A stretch of DNA of 64,000 nt from Cellvibrio fontiphilus_A (GCF_042646205.1 NZ_JBHRTF010000004.1:868001-932000), one strand, 5' to 3'; shown: positions 8,900 to 17,757, numbered from the stretch's first letter. The notes: a model not told the origin generated them from the letters alone. A program made the numbers and translations.

Positions 8900-10465
8900 A
8901 TGATTTTAAACGGACTCGATATCGGGGTATTGGTTGCTTATACCTTGATTTTGCTTTTTGTCGCCTACTGGGTTTCGCGTGAGAAACCCGGCCATGAAAA
9001 AAATGCCAACGATTACTTTTTAGCAAGCAAGTCACTACCTTGGTGGGCGATAGGCGCATCACTTATTGCAGCCAATATTTCCGCCGAACAAATTATCGGT
9101 ATGTCTGGCTCAGGTTATGTGATTGGTATGGGCATCGCCGCTTATGAGCTGATGGCTGCTATTACCTTGATTGTGATTGCTAAATATTTCCTGCCGATTT
9201 TCCTCGCCAAAGGCATATACACCATGCCGCAGTTTTTGGAGAACCGTTACGATGGCCGCGTGCGCACCATCATGGCGATTTTCTGGCTGGCGCTTTACAC
9301 CTTTGTAAACCTCACCTCGGTGCTTTATTTAGGTTCTTTGGCAATTTCGCAATTCCTCGGTGTGGACATGCTTTACGGCATGCTTTTCCTGGTGCTTTTT
9401 TCTATGGCTTACTCCGTTTATGGAGGCCTCAAAGCAGTTGCCATGACCGATATTGTGCAGGTCATTATGTTGGTGTTGGGTGGGTTGTTTGTGAGTTATC
9501 TCGCACTCAATCAAATTTCTGGCGATACCGGTGTGGTGCAAGGCTTTGTCACGCTGATGGAAAAGGCGCCGGAAAAATTCGACATGATTTTGTCTAAAGA
9601 TAATCCAAACTACATCAGCTTGCCCGGTATCTCTGTATTGATTGGTGGCTTGTGGATTATGAACATCAGCTACTGGGGTTTTAACCAATATATTATCCAG
9701 CGTGCCCTTGCCGCCAAGAGTTTGCAGGAAGCACAAAAAGGTATGGCGTTTGCGGCTTACGTAAAATTATTTGTGCCGATTATCGTGGTGTTGCCTGGAA
9801 TCTGTGCTGTGGTGTTGGCGCCAGATCTGGCTAAAGCTGACCAAGCTTATCCAGAAATGATGAAGCTTTTGCCACACGGTTTATTGGGTGTTGCTTTTGC
9901 TGCTTTGGTTGCGGCTATCGCATCTTCACTGAGCTCCATGAGTAACAGTATCTCTACCATTTTTACTATGGATATCTATAAAAAGTTAGTTAATCCAGAG
10001 GCGAGCGAGCACAAATTAGTATTTGTCGGCCGTGCAACTGCATTAATCGCTATGGTGATTGCCATCTTGCTCGCCAAACCATTGGTGGGGCAATCGCAAC
10101 AGGCGTTCCAATTTATTCAGGAATTTACCGGCTTCTTTACTCCCGGTATCGTTGTTATTTTCCTGTTTGGTTTCTTCTGGAAAAAAGCCAGCGCCAACTC
10201 CGCTTTGGCCGCCGCTATCGGCTCTGTGGTTTTCTCTGCGCTGTTCTACAAATTCCTGCCAGAGTTCCCGTTCATTGATCGCGTAGGTGTGGTGTTTGTA
10301 CTTTGCTGTATTGTTGCTGCCGCTATCACCTTGCTTGGTGGCACCAAAGAGCAAGCCAATGCCATTCATTTGGATGATGTCAGCTTTAAAACTACCAGCG
10401 GTTTTAATATTGCGTCCGTCGGCGTCGTCTTAATCCTCGTCGCCATCTACGCGACCTGGTGGTAA
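8900..10465 (+). CDS. Sodium/sugar symporter of the SSS (SLC5-like) family
   Basis: A secondary transporter that imports a sugar with Na+ across the inner membrane. Its 521 residues carry about 14 hydrophobic segments. Family marks are seen: SLPWWAIGASLIAANISAEQ at about residues 45-65, the sugar-binding-side motif WIMNISYWGFNQYIIQRALAA near residue 255, and LVAAIASSLSSMSNS near 335, which supplies the Na+-site serines. It resembles the Vibrio Na+/galactose transporter group. GAGG at 8891 precedes the ATG by 5 bases. It lies between the dehydrogenase and lactonase genes and probably feeds them. The sugar itself is not known. Confidence 0.88.
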   Translation: MILNGLDIGVLVAYTLILLFVAYWVSREKPGHEKNANDYFLASKSLPWWAIGASLIAANISAEQIIGMSGSGYVIGMGIAAYELMAAITLIVIAKYFLPIFLAKGIYTMPQFLENRYDGRVRTIMAIFWLALYTFVNLTSVLYLGSLAISQFLGVDMLYGMLFLVLFSMAYSVYGGLKAVAMTDIVQVIMLVLGGLFVSYLALNQISGDTGVVQGFVTLMEKAPEKFDMILSKDNPNYISLPGISVLIGGLWIMNISYWGFNQYIIQRALAAKSLQEAQKGMAFAAYVKLFVPIIVVLPGICAVVLAPDLAKADQAYPEMMKLLPHGLLGVAFAALVAAIASSLSSMSNSISTIFTMDIYKKLVNPEASEHKLVFVGRATALIAMVIAILLAKPLVGQSQQAFQFIQEFTGFFTPGIVVIFLFGFFWKKASANSALAAAIGSVVFSALFYKFLPEFPFIDRVGVVFVLCCIVAAAITLLGGTKEQANAIHLDDVSFKTTSGFNIASVGVVLILVAIYATWW

Positions 10466-10487
10466 GCTGCCCAGCCCTTGTGCACTG

Positions 10488-10517
10488 AAAAAACGCCCCG
10501 CTTGGGGCGTTTTTTTT
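10488..10517 (+). terminator. Rho-independent terminator after the SSS symporter gene
   Basis: The stem AAAAAACGCCCC / GGGGCGTTTTTT (10488-10499 with 10504-10515) has a 4-base loop and a T8 run. Confidence 0.92.
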
Positions 10518-10577
10518 GCCGGTTATTTTTTATTTTCTCCCGTTGTTTTCTCAATTTATTTTTCAAGAGAACAAAGC

Positions 10578-11459
10578 ATGACACAACTGACACTTATCGA
10601 TAGGGTTCCTTGCGCTAATCAATTGGGCGAGGGTGTGCAATGGAACCATGAGGATGGTTGCTTTTGGTGGACAGATATTCACGGAAAAAAACTCTGCCGC
10701 TATAAATTGGCGACTAAACAATTTACGCAGTTGGATCTGCCCGAACGTTTGTGTTGTTTCACCTTCGCTAAAAACGATGCGCGTTTGCTCGCTGCGTTTG
10801 AATCAGGTTTTGCCTGGTTTGATCACAATACAGGCGCAATTGAATGGATCGCAAAACCGGAAGCGCACATCAAAGGTAATCGCTCCAATGATGGCCGCTG
10901 CGATAGGCAGGGACGTTTCTGGATGGGCACTATCGTAGAGAACCGCACCAGTGAAACACAAAGTGCGAGCCTCTATTGTTTGCAAAAAGATTTTTCCGTC
11001 ACGCAACATTTTAGTGGTTTGATGATTTCCAACGCCCTCTGTTGGAGCCCTGATTCGCGCAAGCTCTACCACGCGGATTCACCCAGCCACAGTATTCGGG
11101 TCTACGATTTTGATGCGGAAAGCGGTGAATTATCCAACCCGGAAATCTTCGCTCACACCGCCTTGGGCGTAGAGCCGGATGGTGCCTGTGTGGATGCAGA
11201 TGGCTATGTGTGGAATGCCCAGTGGGGCGGTAGCCAAGTGGTGCGCTACGCGCCGGACGGTAGTAAAAACCTGGCCTTGGATTTACCGGTCACTCAACCA
11301 ACCTGCGTGGCTTTTGGCGGTGAACAATTAAACCTCTTGGCTGTAACCAGTGCCCGGGTTGGTTTAACTGACCTGGCATTGAATCAACAGCCGCATGCAG
11401 GTGATTTATTTATTTTTGCCACGCCATTTAGCGGCCTAACGGAAAGTCGGTTTGGTTGA
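10578..11459 (+). CDS. SMP-30/gluconolactonase-like sugar lactone hydrolase
   Basis: A cytoplasmic six-bladed beta-propeller enzyme expected to open an aldonolactone to the aldonate using a divalent metal. The metal-binding residues of the family are recognisable: Glu in LGEGVQW (about residue 18), Asn in KGNRSNDGRCD (about 103) and Asp in PDSRKLYHADS (about 158). GRFWMGT and EPDGACVDADGYVWNA are family signatures. At 293 residues it has standard length. A terminator lies 60 bp upstream, so it may depend on read-through or on its own promoter in the short T-rich gap. It would act directly after the SDR dehydrogenase. Confidence 0.88.
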   Translation: MTQLTLIDRVPCANQLGEGVQWNHEDGCFWWTDIHGKKLCRYKLATKQFTQLDLPERLCCFTFAKNDARLLAAFESGFAWFDHNTGAIEWIAKPEAHIKGNRSNDGRCDRQGRFWMGTIVENRTSETQSASLYCLQKDFSVTQHFSGLMISNALCWSPDSRKLYHADSPSHSIRVYDFDAESGELSNPEIFAHTALGVEPDGACVDADGYVWNAQWGGSQVVRYAPDGSKNLALDLPVTQPTCVAFGGEQLNLLAVTSARVGLTDLALNQQPHAGDLFIFATPFSGLTESRFG

Positions 11460-11467
11460 TTTGTGTG

Positions 11468-12424
11468 TTAAACAAAATGCAACAGCTCCAGGAGCCACAG
11501 CCCCAGCGTCACTGTTAGCAGTGACCAGAGTGTTGTTTGCACCACAATATTGGCGGCCAGCAACGCGTTGCCTTTCATGGCTTGCACCATTACAAAACTT
11601 ACCGTGGCGCTGGGTGATGCGGCCAATATAAATAGAATGGCGAGGTTTTCCCCGCGCAGGCCCAATCCAATGGCAATGCCACAGGCCAGTAATGGCGATA
11701 GGATTAATTTCCACAGGGTTGCGCTGAGTGTGGCTGCATCCGGCCGTTTTAATTGCGATACATCCAGTGCGCCGCCAATACAAATTAAGGCAAGTGGCAG
11801 CACCATTTGACTTAAATATTTTCCGCTATCCAGTAACACCTCTGGCATTTTTAAACCGGTTTTATTGAGCAACAGCCCGGCTGCAATAGCCAGCATTAGC
11901 GGGTTCTTGATAATTCCGCTCATTGTTGCTTTCAACGAATTGCCAGATTGCTGCAGGCTGCGGTTGAGTGCATAAATGGAGAGTGCATTGTAAAGCACAA
12001 CGGTCATGGCGACGGGCAGGGTAGCGGTTGCCAAACCGCGCTCACCGTAGGCGTTAGCGCAGAATGCCAACCCAAGAATCACTAAATTACCGCGAAACGC
12101 GCCCTGGATAATGACGCCGTGGTCGCGTGGTTCCTGGGTAAACCAATGCGCCGTCATCAAACTGCCCACAAATACCAGCAAAGTCATTAGGGTGAACGCA
12201 ATGAGGACAGCGGTATCGGCTATGTGACTAAAATCGGCGCTCGCGCTGGTTATAAATAACATCACCGGCAGGCCGATGTTGTACACCAAACCCGAAGCGC
12301 TTTTGATAAAACTGTCATCAATCATGCCGCGCTTTTTTAACAGGGTGCCAAGAAATAACACCACAAAAACTGGCGCAGTGATGCTAAAGGCGAAGGCGAA
12401 AGTGGTGAGCGCGTTGGTTAACAA
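11468..12424 (-). CDS. AEC-family (auxin efflux carrier-like) membrane transporter
   Basis: An inner-membrane transporter of the AEC/bile acid-related fold with about 10 hydrophobic helices and a central charged linker. The N-terminal FSITAPVFVVLFLGTLLKKRG and the late LILSPLLACGIAIGLGLRGE are typical of bacterial AEC proteins annotated as malate or auxin permeases. A longer reading frame starts with TTG at 12457, but that codon lies inside a perfect hairpin. The TTG at 12424, with GGGA 9-12 bases upstream, is the better start and gives 318 residues. It converges with the lactonase gene, leaving 8 bp. Its substrate may be a sugar acid or carboxylate, judged only from the neighbouring uxaC. 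Confidence 0.75.
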   Translation of the reverse strand: MLTNALTTFAFAFSITAPVFVVLFLGTLLKKRGMIDDSFIKSASGLVYNIGLPVMLFITSASADFSHIADTAVLIAFTLMTLLVFVGSLMTAHWFTQEPRDHGVIIQGAFRGNLVILGLAFCANAYGERGLATATLPVAMTVVLYNALSIYALNRSLQQSGNSLKATMSGIIKNPLMLAIAAGLLLNKTGLKMPEVLLDSGKYLSQMVLPLALICIGGALDVSQLKRPDAATLSATLWKLILSPLLACGIAIGLGLRGENLAILFILAASPSATVSFVMVQAMKGNALLAANIVVQTTLWSLLTVTLGLWLLELLHFV

Positions 12425-12440
12425 AGTGAATTCCCAATAA

Positions 12441-12472
12441 ATAATTAAGCCCGGCAAGCCGGGCTTAATTAT
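12441..12472 (-). terminator. Perfect 15-bp-arm hairpin between uxaC and the AEC gene
   Basis: The arms 12441-12455 and 12458-12472 are perfect complements around a 2-base centre, with core AAGCCCGGC/GCCGGGCTT. Read on the minus strand it ends in a T-rich stretch, so it acts as the uxaC terminator. It lies only 16 bp before the AEC start codon. Confidence 0.85.
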
Positions 12473-12541
12473 CGCATGCCTGATATTTAATGCTCAGGCA
12501 ATAGTTTTGGAGCAGCTACTTCTGCAAGTTATTTCTGTGCT

Positions 12542-13957
12542 TTATTCAGGCACTACAAACGGGAAATAGTTTTTTGCGTTGTTGTAGCTAATATCCTGAA
12601 TCATCTTGCCGACCATCTTGGTGTCGTTGGGCACCAGGCCTTTGGCCATGTCGCGGCCCAACATGCCACACAAAATACGGCGGAAGTATTCATGACGCGA
12701 ATAGCTCAGGAAGCTGCGGCTGTCGGTAAGCATGCCTACAAAGCGGCTCAGCAAACCTAATTGACTCAGCGCTTCGATCTGGCGCGTCATGCCATCCATT
12801 TGATCGAGGAACCACCAGCCGCTGCCAAATTGGATCTTGCCGGCGGCAGAGCCGTCCTGGAAGTTGCCAATCATGGTGCCAATCATTTCGTTGTCGCGTG
12901 GGTTCAAATTGTAAATGATGGTTTTGGCGAGTTTGTTTTGGTCATCCAAGCGGCCCAAAAATTTCGCCAGTGGTTTGGCGTAGTTGTGATCGCCAATAGA
13001 GTCAAAACCGGTATCGGCACCCAAGGTGCGGAACAGGCGTGGGTTGTTGTTGCGAATCGCACCAATGTGGAATTGCTGCACCCAGCCTTTTTTGTGATCC
13101 TGCAGGGCAAACTCCACCATCATGGCTGATTGGAATTTTTCGATTTCCACCGCATCCAGATCTTTGTGGCTGCGAATTTTGAGGAAGATGGCTTTGATTT
13201 CCGCTTCGGTGTAGTCCGCGGCGTACACAGTTTCCAAGCCGTGATCCGACAAGCGACAGCCGTTTTCGTGGAAGTAATCGTGGCGAATATCCAGCGCTTT
13301 GATCAAATCCTCGAAGGTGTTGATGTTGATATCGGCGGCAATCGCCAGACGATCCAGATACTTGTTATAGGCGGCTGTGTCTTCCACCATCATGGCGCGA
13401 TCAGGGCGCCAGGTGGGTAGCATCGCGGACTTGAATGAGCTGTCTGCCGCTACCGTTTTGTGGTGTGCCAGATCGTGGATAGGGTCATCAGTGGTGCACA
13501 CCAATTTTACATTGGCTTGGGTCATCAGGCCGCGCGCGCTAAATTCAGGGGTTGCGAGCAATTCGTTACATTCATCCCAGGTGCGTTTGGCAGTGCTGCT
13601 GTCCAACAGGCGGTCGGTAATTCCAAAGGGTTTGCGCAGTTCAAGGTGAGTCCAATGGTACAGCGGGTTGCGCAGGGTATAGGGCACAGTTGCGCACCAC
13701 TGTTCAAACTTTTCCCAGTCGCTGGCATCGCCAGTGCAGAAGCGTTCATTGACTCCGTTGGAGCGCATCGCGCGCCATTTGTAATGGTCACCGGCCAGCC
13801 ATACCTCAGTAAGGTTTTTGAATTGTTTATTTTGGCCTACTTGCTCGGGTGGGAGGTGGCAGTGGTAGTCAATGATGGGCATGTTCTTGGCGTACTCATG
13901 GAAGAGTACTTTGGCCTGCTCGGTGTCGAGCAAAAAGTCGTCGTGGATAAAGCTCAT
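12542..13957 (-). CDS. uxaC: Uronate (glucuronate/galacturonate) isomerase
   Basis: Converts D-glucuronate to D-fructuronate and D-galacturonate to D-tagaturonate, the first cytoplasmic step of uronate use after pectin or glucuronoxylan breakdown. The 471-residue length matches E. coli UxaC. Motifs seen are MPIIDYHCHLPPEQV with the metal-site HxH near residue 30, GVNERFCTG, VKLVCTTDDP, and GWWFLDQMDG near residue 385. The ATG at 13957 is chosen because GAGGA lies 8 bases upstream. The other uronate genes (uxuA, uxuB, kdgK) are not in the window. An AEC transporter follows beyond a hairpin. Confidence 0.96.
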   Translation of the reverse strand: MSFIHDDFLLDTEQAKVLFHEYAKNMPIIDYHCHLPPEQVGQNKQFKNLTEVWLAGDHYKWRAMRSNGVNERFCTGDASDWEKFEQWCATVPYTLRNPLYHWTHLELRKPFGITDRLLDSSTAKRTWDECNELLATPEFSARGLMTQANVKLVCTTDDPIHDLAHHKTVAADSSFKSAMLPTWRPDRAMMVEDTAAYNKYLDRLAIAADININTFEDLIKALDIRHDYFHENGCRLSDHGLETVYAADYTEAEIKAIFLKIRSHKDLDAVEIEKFQSAMMVEFALQDHKKGWVQQFHIGAIRNNNPRLFRTLGADTGFDSIGDHNYAKPLAKFLGRLDDQNKLAKTIIYNLNPRDNEMIGTMIGNFQDGSAAGKIQFGSGWWFLDQMDGMTRQIEALSQLGLLSRFVGMLTDSRSFLSYSRHEYFRRILCGMLGRDMAKGLVPNDTKMVGKMIQDISYNNAKNYFPFVVPE

Positions 13958-14426
13958 TCTCACAATTCCTCAATAATGCCGAAGCGACAGCAATCCTGCG
14001 TGAGGCTGTGCAATGGCAAGATAAATTTTTTACGCTCAACGCCTCTCATGGCTCTGCTCAAATAGCGAGCTGCCAACCTGTGTGGAGGGAGACTGGTTGA
14101 AGATTTTATTCCGGCGGGTTTAGTGCCCGGGGGAATAAGTTTGACCGAGGATTGCCTGCCTAAAGGCTAGATGAATACCCAACATGAGTTTGTTATAGGT
14201 TGGGTTGTGCCGCTATGTTGCAGCTTGTGTGTAAGTGTAACCCTTGACGCACAAAATACCAACCGGCGAATTCAGAGTTTAATGCTGCTGTTACGCGCAT
14301 TAAACGGCGGTGTAACCGTTTCCATTTGCAGGGCTTTATTCGGGTAATCGGTTAAGCAAAATTATCGCCATGAGCTATAGTCTAAGTGCGTAACCTATCT
14401 TAATTGCGCCACCTATGGAGCTTATT
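13958..14426. promoter_or_regulatory. Long intergenic region between divergent uxaC and pentapeptide gene
   Basis: No convincing gene was seen in these 469 bp. Two inverted repeats stand out: ACCCAAC / GTTGGGT (14177-14183 with 14199-14205) and GTTTAATGC / GCATTAAAC (14277-14285 with 14297-14305). Either could be an operator or a leader hairpin. A weak promoter for the rightward gene is TTAAGC (14352-14357), 18 bp, TATAGT (14376-14381). Confidence 0.45.
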
Positions 14427-14777
14427 ATGACCAAGCCTATCATCCACCAGAATCCGCTTTACCAATTATTAAAAGCGGAACGAGTTGCTGAATTTAACGA
14501 GCGTAAAGCGCGCGGTGAAGTGAAAGAAGGCATGTTGCGCGGTGGTGATTTTCGCGGCCTGGATTTGCGCGAGCTGGATGCCAGTGGTCTGGATTTGCGC
14601 GATGCTTATTTCCGCGGTGCCGATATTCGCGGTGTGGATTTTCGCACCACACAATTGGAAGGTGCGAGTTTTTGTCAGGCACATTTTTCCGGCGCCTTTT
14701 TTCCGCGCGAAATCAGTGCAGAAGAGTTGCGCCTCTCTTACGACATAGGCATACGTGTGCGCTACAACACGCGCTAA
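14427..14777 (+). CDS. Small pentapeptide-repeat protein
   Basis: A 116-residue protein whose middle (about residues 38-92) is built from consecutive A(D/N)LXX-type pentapeptides such as GGDFR, GLDLR, ASGLDLRDAYFRGADI and GVDFR. Such repeats fold as a right-handed quadrilateral beta-helix. It has no signal peptide and is likely cytoplasmic. The ATG at 14427 follows GGAG by 6 bases; an in-frame ATG at 14415 overlaps that site. Some members mimic DNA and protect gyrase, but this one is far shorter than Qnr proteins and no function is claimed. Its 3' end overlaps dinB by 4 bp in convergent orientation. Confidence 0.8.
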   Translation: MTKPIIHQNPLYQLLKAERVAEFNERKARGEVKEGMLRGGDFRGLDLRELDASGLDLRDAYFRGADIRGVDFRTTQLEGASFCQAHFSGAFFPREISAEELRLSYDIGIRVRYNTR

Positions 14778-15943
14778 CTGGCGTGTAGTTTGAGTTCAGT
14801 TGGTTGCTGCGAAGCAGATAGTCTGTGCATTTTGTAGTGCACCTTTTCCTGCATTGTTTGCTGTATGGCTCGCTGCAGGTTTTCCTGCATAAATAAATCC
14901 AGTTGCACATGATGATTGTGCTCGCGCAAGTCTACAAACCGTACACCTAATCCCAATAATCGCACAGCTTGTTGTTTGCGTTGATAGGCTTCGCTGCACA
15001 GCGAGACAAACTCCTCCAGTTGAATAGCGTTTGCACTGCGTTCAATCGTGGTGATGCTGAAATCAGAAAATTTTATTTTTACAAATAATTTAATCACCTT
15101 GTAATCATCATCTATCCGGCGCAAGCGTATCGCGAGTTGTTGGCTGAGCGCGGGCAATTCATGTAAACAATGCGATAAGCTGGGTAAATCCTGGGCAAAG
15201 GTGTTTTCCACACTGAGCGATTTGCGCCGCCGGTCGATAGTTAACTGGCGCTCATCTATGCCGCGACTTAATTTGTACAAGCGCGAGCCCATTTGTCCAA
15301 AGCGCTGGGACAATTCAAACACTGATAATTTTTGTAAATCGGCGCAGGTAAAAATATGCAGCTCCGCCAGTTTGGTGGTCATGGCTTTGCCCACACCATA
15401 AATTTTTTTCACTGGAAGCTTGGCGACAAACTCATTGACTTGCGCCGGTGTAATCACAAATTGGCCGTTGGGTTTATTCCAGTCGCTGGCAATTTTGGCG
15501 AGGAACTTATTGGGCGCAACACCGGCTGACACGGTGATGCCAATTTCTTTATGGATGCGCGCGCGAATCTCTTGCGCAATCAGTGTAGCGCTGCCTTTAA
15601 ATTCTTTGCAGTCACTCACGTCGAGAAAAGCTTCGTCGAGCGACAAGGGTTCAATTAAATCCGTGTAATCGTAGAAAATATTGCGCATTTGCTGCGATGC
15701 TTCGCGATAAGCCTCCATGCGGTGCGGCAGGATTAGTAAATCCGGACAGAGGCGTAGTGCGGTACTGGAGGGCATGGCTGAGTGCACACCAAAGCGCCGT
15801 GCCTCGTAATTACAGGTAGATATAACGCCGCGTCTGTCACTACTGCCACCTACCGCGATGGGGCGATGAGCAAGGCTGGGGTCATCGCGCATTTCAATCG
15901 CGGCAAAAAAACAATCGGCATCGCAATGGATAATTTTGCGCAT
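14774..15943 (-). CDS. dinB: DNA polymerase IV (Y-family translesion polymerase)
   Basis: Error-prone polymerase that copies past damaged bases, induced in the SOS response. The catalytic acidic residues are visible in IIHCDADCFFAAIEM (residues 3-17) and in PLSLDEAFLDVSDC (about residue 100). GVAPNKFLAKIASDWNKP is the family palm motif. The upstream frame stays open to 16027, but the ATG at 15943 gives the conserved MRKIIH start, and a LexA box lies 48 bp before it inside the longer frame. At 389 residues it is about 40 longer than E. coli DinB, mainly at the C-terminus, where the little-finger domain is followed by a Gln-rich tail that could carry clamp-binding determinants. Confidence 0.95.
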   Translation of the reverse strand: MRKIIHCDADCFFAAIEMRDDPSLAHRPIAVGGSSDRRGVISTCNYEARRFGVHSAMPSSTALRLCPDLLILPHRMEAYREASQQMRNIFYDYTDLIEPLSLDEAFLDVSDCKEFKGSATLIAQEIRARIHKEIGITVSAGVAPNKFLAKIASDWNKPNGQFVITPAQVNEFVAKLPVKKIYGVGKAMTTKLAELHIFTCADLQKLSVFELSQRFGQMGSRLYKLSRGIDERQLTIDRRRKSLSVENTFAQDLPSLSHCLHELPALSQQLAIRLRRIDDDYKVIKLFVKIKFSDFSITTIERSANAIQLEEFVSLCSEAYQRKQQAVRLLGLGVRFVDLREHNHHVQLDLFMQENLQRAIQQTMQEKVHYKMHRLSASQQPTELKLHAS

Positions 15944-15990
15944 GGTTAGTCGTTGCTGCTGTAAAAAAGCTATAGGTTGCATACAGGTAG

Positions 15991-16006
15991 CTGTATTTAA
16001 ATACAG
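15991..16006 (-). promoter_or_regulatory. LexA (SOS) box upstream of dinB
   Basis: CTGTATTTAAATACAG is a perfect 16-bp palindrome matching the gammaproteobacterial LexA consensus CTGT-N8-ACAG. Its position 48 bp before the dinB start supports damage-inducible control of dinB. Confidence 0.92.
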
Positions 16007-16082
16007 TATTTGTGGTTTGTCATCCATTTTTACCTGCGAAGTATTTTTCAGCGTTCAATCGCTGTCGTAAATTTAGGTTAAC

Positions 16083-16093
16083 TTGTATGACAA
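16083..16093 (+). promoter_or_regulatory. Candidate FadR-type GntR operator upstream of the GH51 gene
   Basis: TTGTATGACAA fits the FadR-subfamily consensus TNGTNNNACNA and is nearly palindromic. It is 86 bp before the GH51 start. An 8-base match is expected about once by chance in 64 kb, so the link to the GntR gene at 7122 is only a suggestion. Confidence 0.3.
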
Positions 16094-16178
16094 TAATATG
16101 TTTTTGCCTTTATGCTCCTGTTTCACCGCGTGTAAACCACAAACAGCGCAGAGCGATAACAACAAACAGGAGACACCT

Positions 16179-17732
16179 ATGAGAATGATAAAACCCTTGG
16201 TCATGGCATTGGGCTTGGGCATGAGCCTTGGCGCTCTCGCCGATACCCAAGTCAAAATCGATGCGGCCAAAACCGGCCCGGTCATCAATAAAAACATCTA
16301 CGGACAATTCGCCGAGCATTTGGGCCGAGGTATATACGAAGGTTTGTGGGTCGGCCCTGATTCGACTATTCCCAATACCAAAGGGTGGCGCAATGACGTG
16401 GTGGGCGCATTAAAAGAATTGCAGGTGCCGCTGATACGCTGGCCCGGCGGGTGTTTTGCCGATGAATATCACTGGCGCGAGGGAATCGGCCCGCGCGAGC
16501 AGCGTCCGGCACGTGTGAATACCAACTGGGGCGGCGTAATAGAAGATAACGCTGTAGGTACCCATGAGTTCTTTGATCTGGTTGAAATGCTTGGCGCGGA
16601 AGCATACGTAAACGGCAACCTGGGAACCGGCACGCCACAGGAAATGGCAGAGTGGCTGGAGTACATGACCTCGGACAGTAAATCCACACTGGCCGAGCTG
16701 CGTCGCAAAAATGGCCGCGATAAACCCTTTCGTGTGCATTATTTTGCGATTGGTAACGAGGCCTGGGGTTGTGGCGGCAATATGACGCCCGAGTTCTACA
16801 CCCATCTCTACAAGCAATACGCCAGTTTTTTAAAGACGCCGAAAGACAACACGCCCGTTATGATCGCCAGTGGCGGGCACACTGAAGACACCAGCTGGGC
16901 TGACCACTTGACGGCTAATGTCAAACCCAACTGGAGTTTGCGAATGGATGCCGTGAGTTTCCACTACTACACCTTGCCGACTGGCGATTGGGTGAAAAAA
17001 GGTGCTGCGACGGGTTTCCCCGAAAGTGAATGGATGTCCACCATGGTGAACACCCTGAAGATGGATCAATTCATTATCAACAACAAAAAGGTGATGGATA
17101 AAAACGATCCCGAGAAAAAAGTCGGTTTCTACGTGGACGAGTGGGGCACATGGTATGACGTGACTGGCGATGACGATCCAGGCTTCCTGTATCAACAAAA
17201 CAGTATGCGCGATGCAATTGTGGCGGCGTTGAATTTCAATATTTTCCACAAACATGCTGACCGTGTGCACATGAGTATCATTGCGCAAATGGTTAACGTA
17301 CTGCAGGCGATGATTTTGACGGACAAGGAAAAAATGATCCTGACGCCGACTTATCACGTGTTCAAAATGTACAAGCCATTCCAGGATGCAACTTCACTGC
17401 AGATTGAGCTGAAAAATGTGGCGCGTTACAAGTTGGGTAAATCGTCCATCCCGGCAGTGAGTGCAACCGCTGCGCGCGCTAAAGATGGCAAGATCTACAT
17501 CGCACTGGTGAACGCCAATCCAAATCAAGCCGAGAAAGTCAGCGTTAATCTGGCGGGTGTTGCTATGAACTCGGTGAAAGGTGAAATTTTGACGGCAGCG
17601 GCTATGGATGCACACAATACTTTTGCTGCGCCAGAGAATGTTAAACCTGCTCCATTTGCAGCAAATGCAGCAAACGGTAAGTTGGCGATTGATGTTCCTG
17701 CAAAATCCGTCATTGTGGTGGCGGTGGAATAA
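16179..17732 (+). CDS. Secreted alpha-L-arabinofuranosidase, glycoside hydrolase family 51
   Basis: Removes terminal alpha-L-arabinofuranosyl groups from arabinan, arabinoxylan or arabinogalactan oligosaccharides by a retaining mechanism. CAGGAGA lies just before the ATG at 16179. The protein opens with a signal peptide ending in GALA before DTQV, with no lipobox cysteine, so it is periplasmic or secreted. The (beta/alpha)8 domain carries the acid/base Glu194 in AIGNEAWGCGG and the nucleophile Glu321 in VDEWGTW. A C-terminal beta-sandwich covers about residues 390-517. The 517-residue length fits GH51. The released arabinose could enter the nearby symporter and oxidation genes, an inferred link. 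Confidence 0.93.
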   Translation: MRMIKPLVMALGLGMSLGALADTQVKIDAAKTGPVINKNIYGQFAEHLGRGIYEGLWVGPDSTIPNTKGWRNDVVGALKELQVPLIRWPGGCFADEYHWREGIGPREQRPARVNTNWGGVIEDNAVGTHEFFDLVEMLGAEAYVNGNLGTGTPQEMAEWLEYMTSDSKSTLAELRRKNGRDKPFRVHYFAIGNEAWGCGGNMTPEFYTHLYKQYASFLKTPKDNTPVMIASGGHTEDTSWADHLTANVKPNWSLRMDAVSFHYYTLPTGDWVKKGAATGFPESEWMSTMVNTLKMDQFIINNKKVMDKNDPEKKVGFYVDEWGTWYDVTGDDDPGFLYQQNSMRDAIVAALNFNIFHKHADRVHMSIIAQMVNVLQAMILTDKEKMILTPTYHVFKMYKPFQDATSLQIELKNVARYKLGKSSIPAVSATAARAKDGKIYIALVNANPNQAEKVSVNLAGVAMNSVKGEILTAAAMDAHNTFAAPENVKPAPFAANAANGKLAIDVPAKSVIVVAVE

Positions 17733-17737
17733 AAAAA

Positions 17738-17757
17738 GGGCGTGATAAATCACGCCC
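17738..17757 (-). terminator. Minus-strand terminator of cysK
   Basis: The stem GGGCGTGAT / ATCACGCCC (17738-17746 with 17749-17757) has T7 on the minus strand immediately after it, formed by the A-run that overlaps the GH51 stop codon. It therefore serves leftward transcription from cysK. Confidence 0.75.

Noticed and set aside
14427..14777. Qnr-type gyrase protection protein
   Set aside because: Only about 11 pentapeptides are present, against more than 40 in Qnr proteins, and there is no other support for that role.
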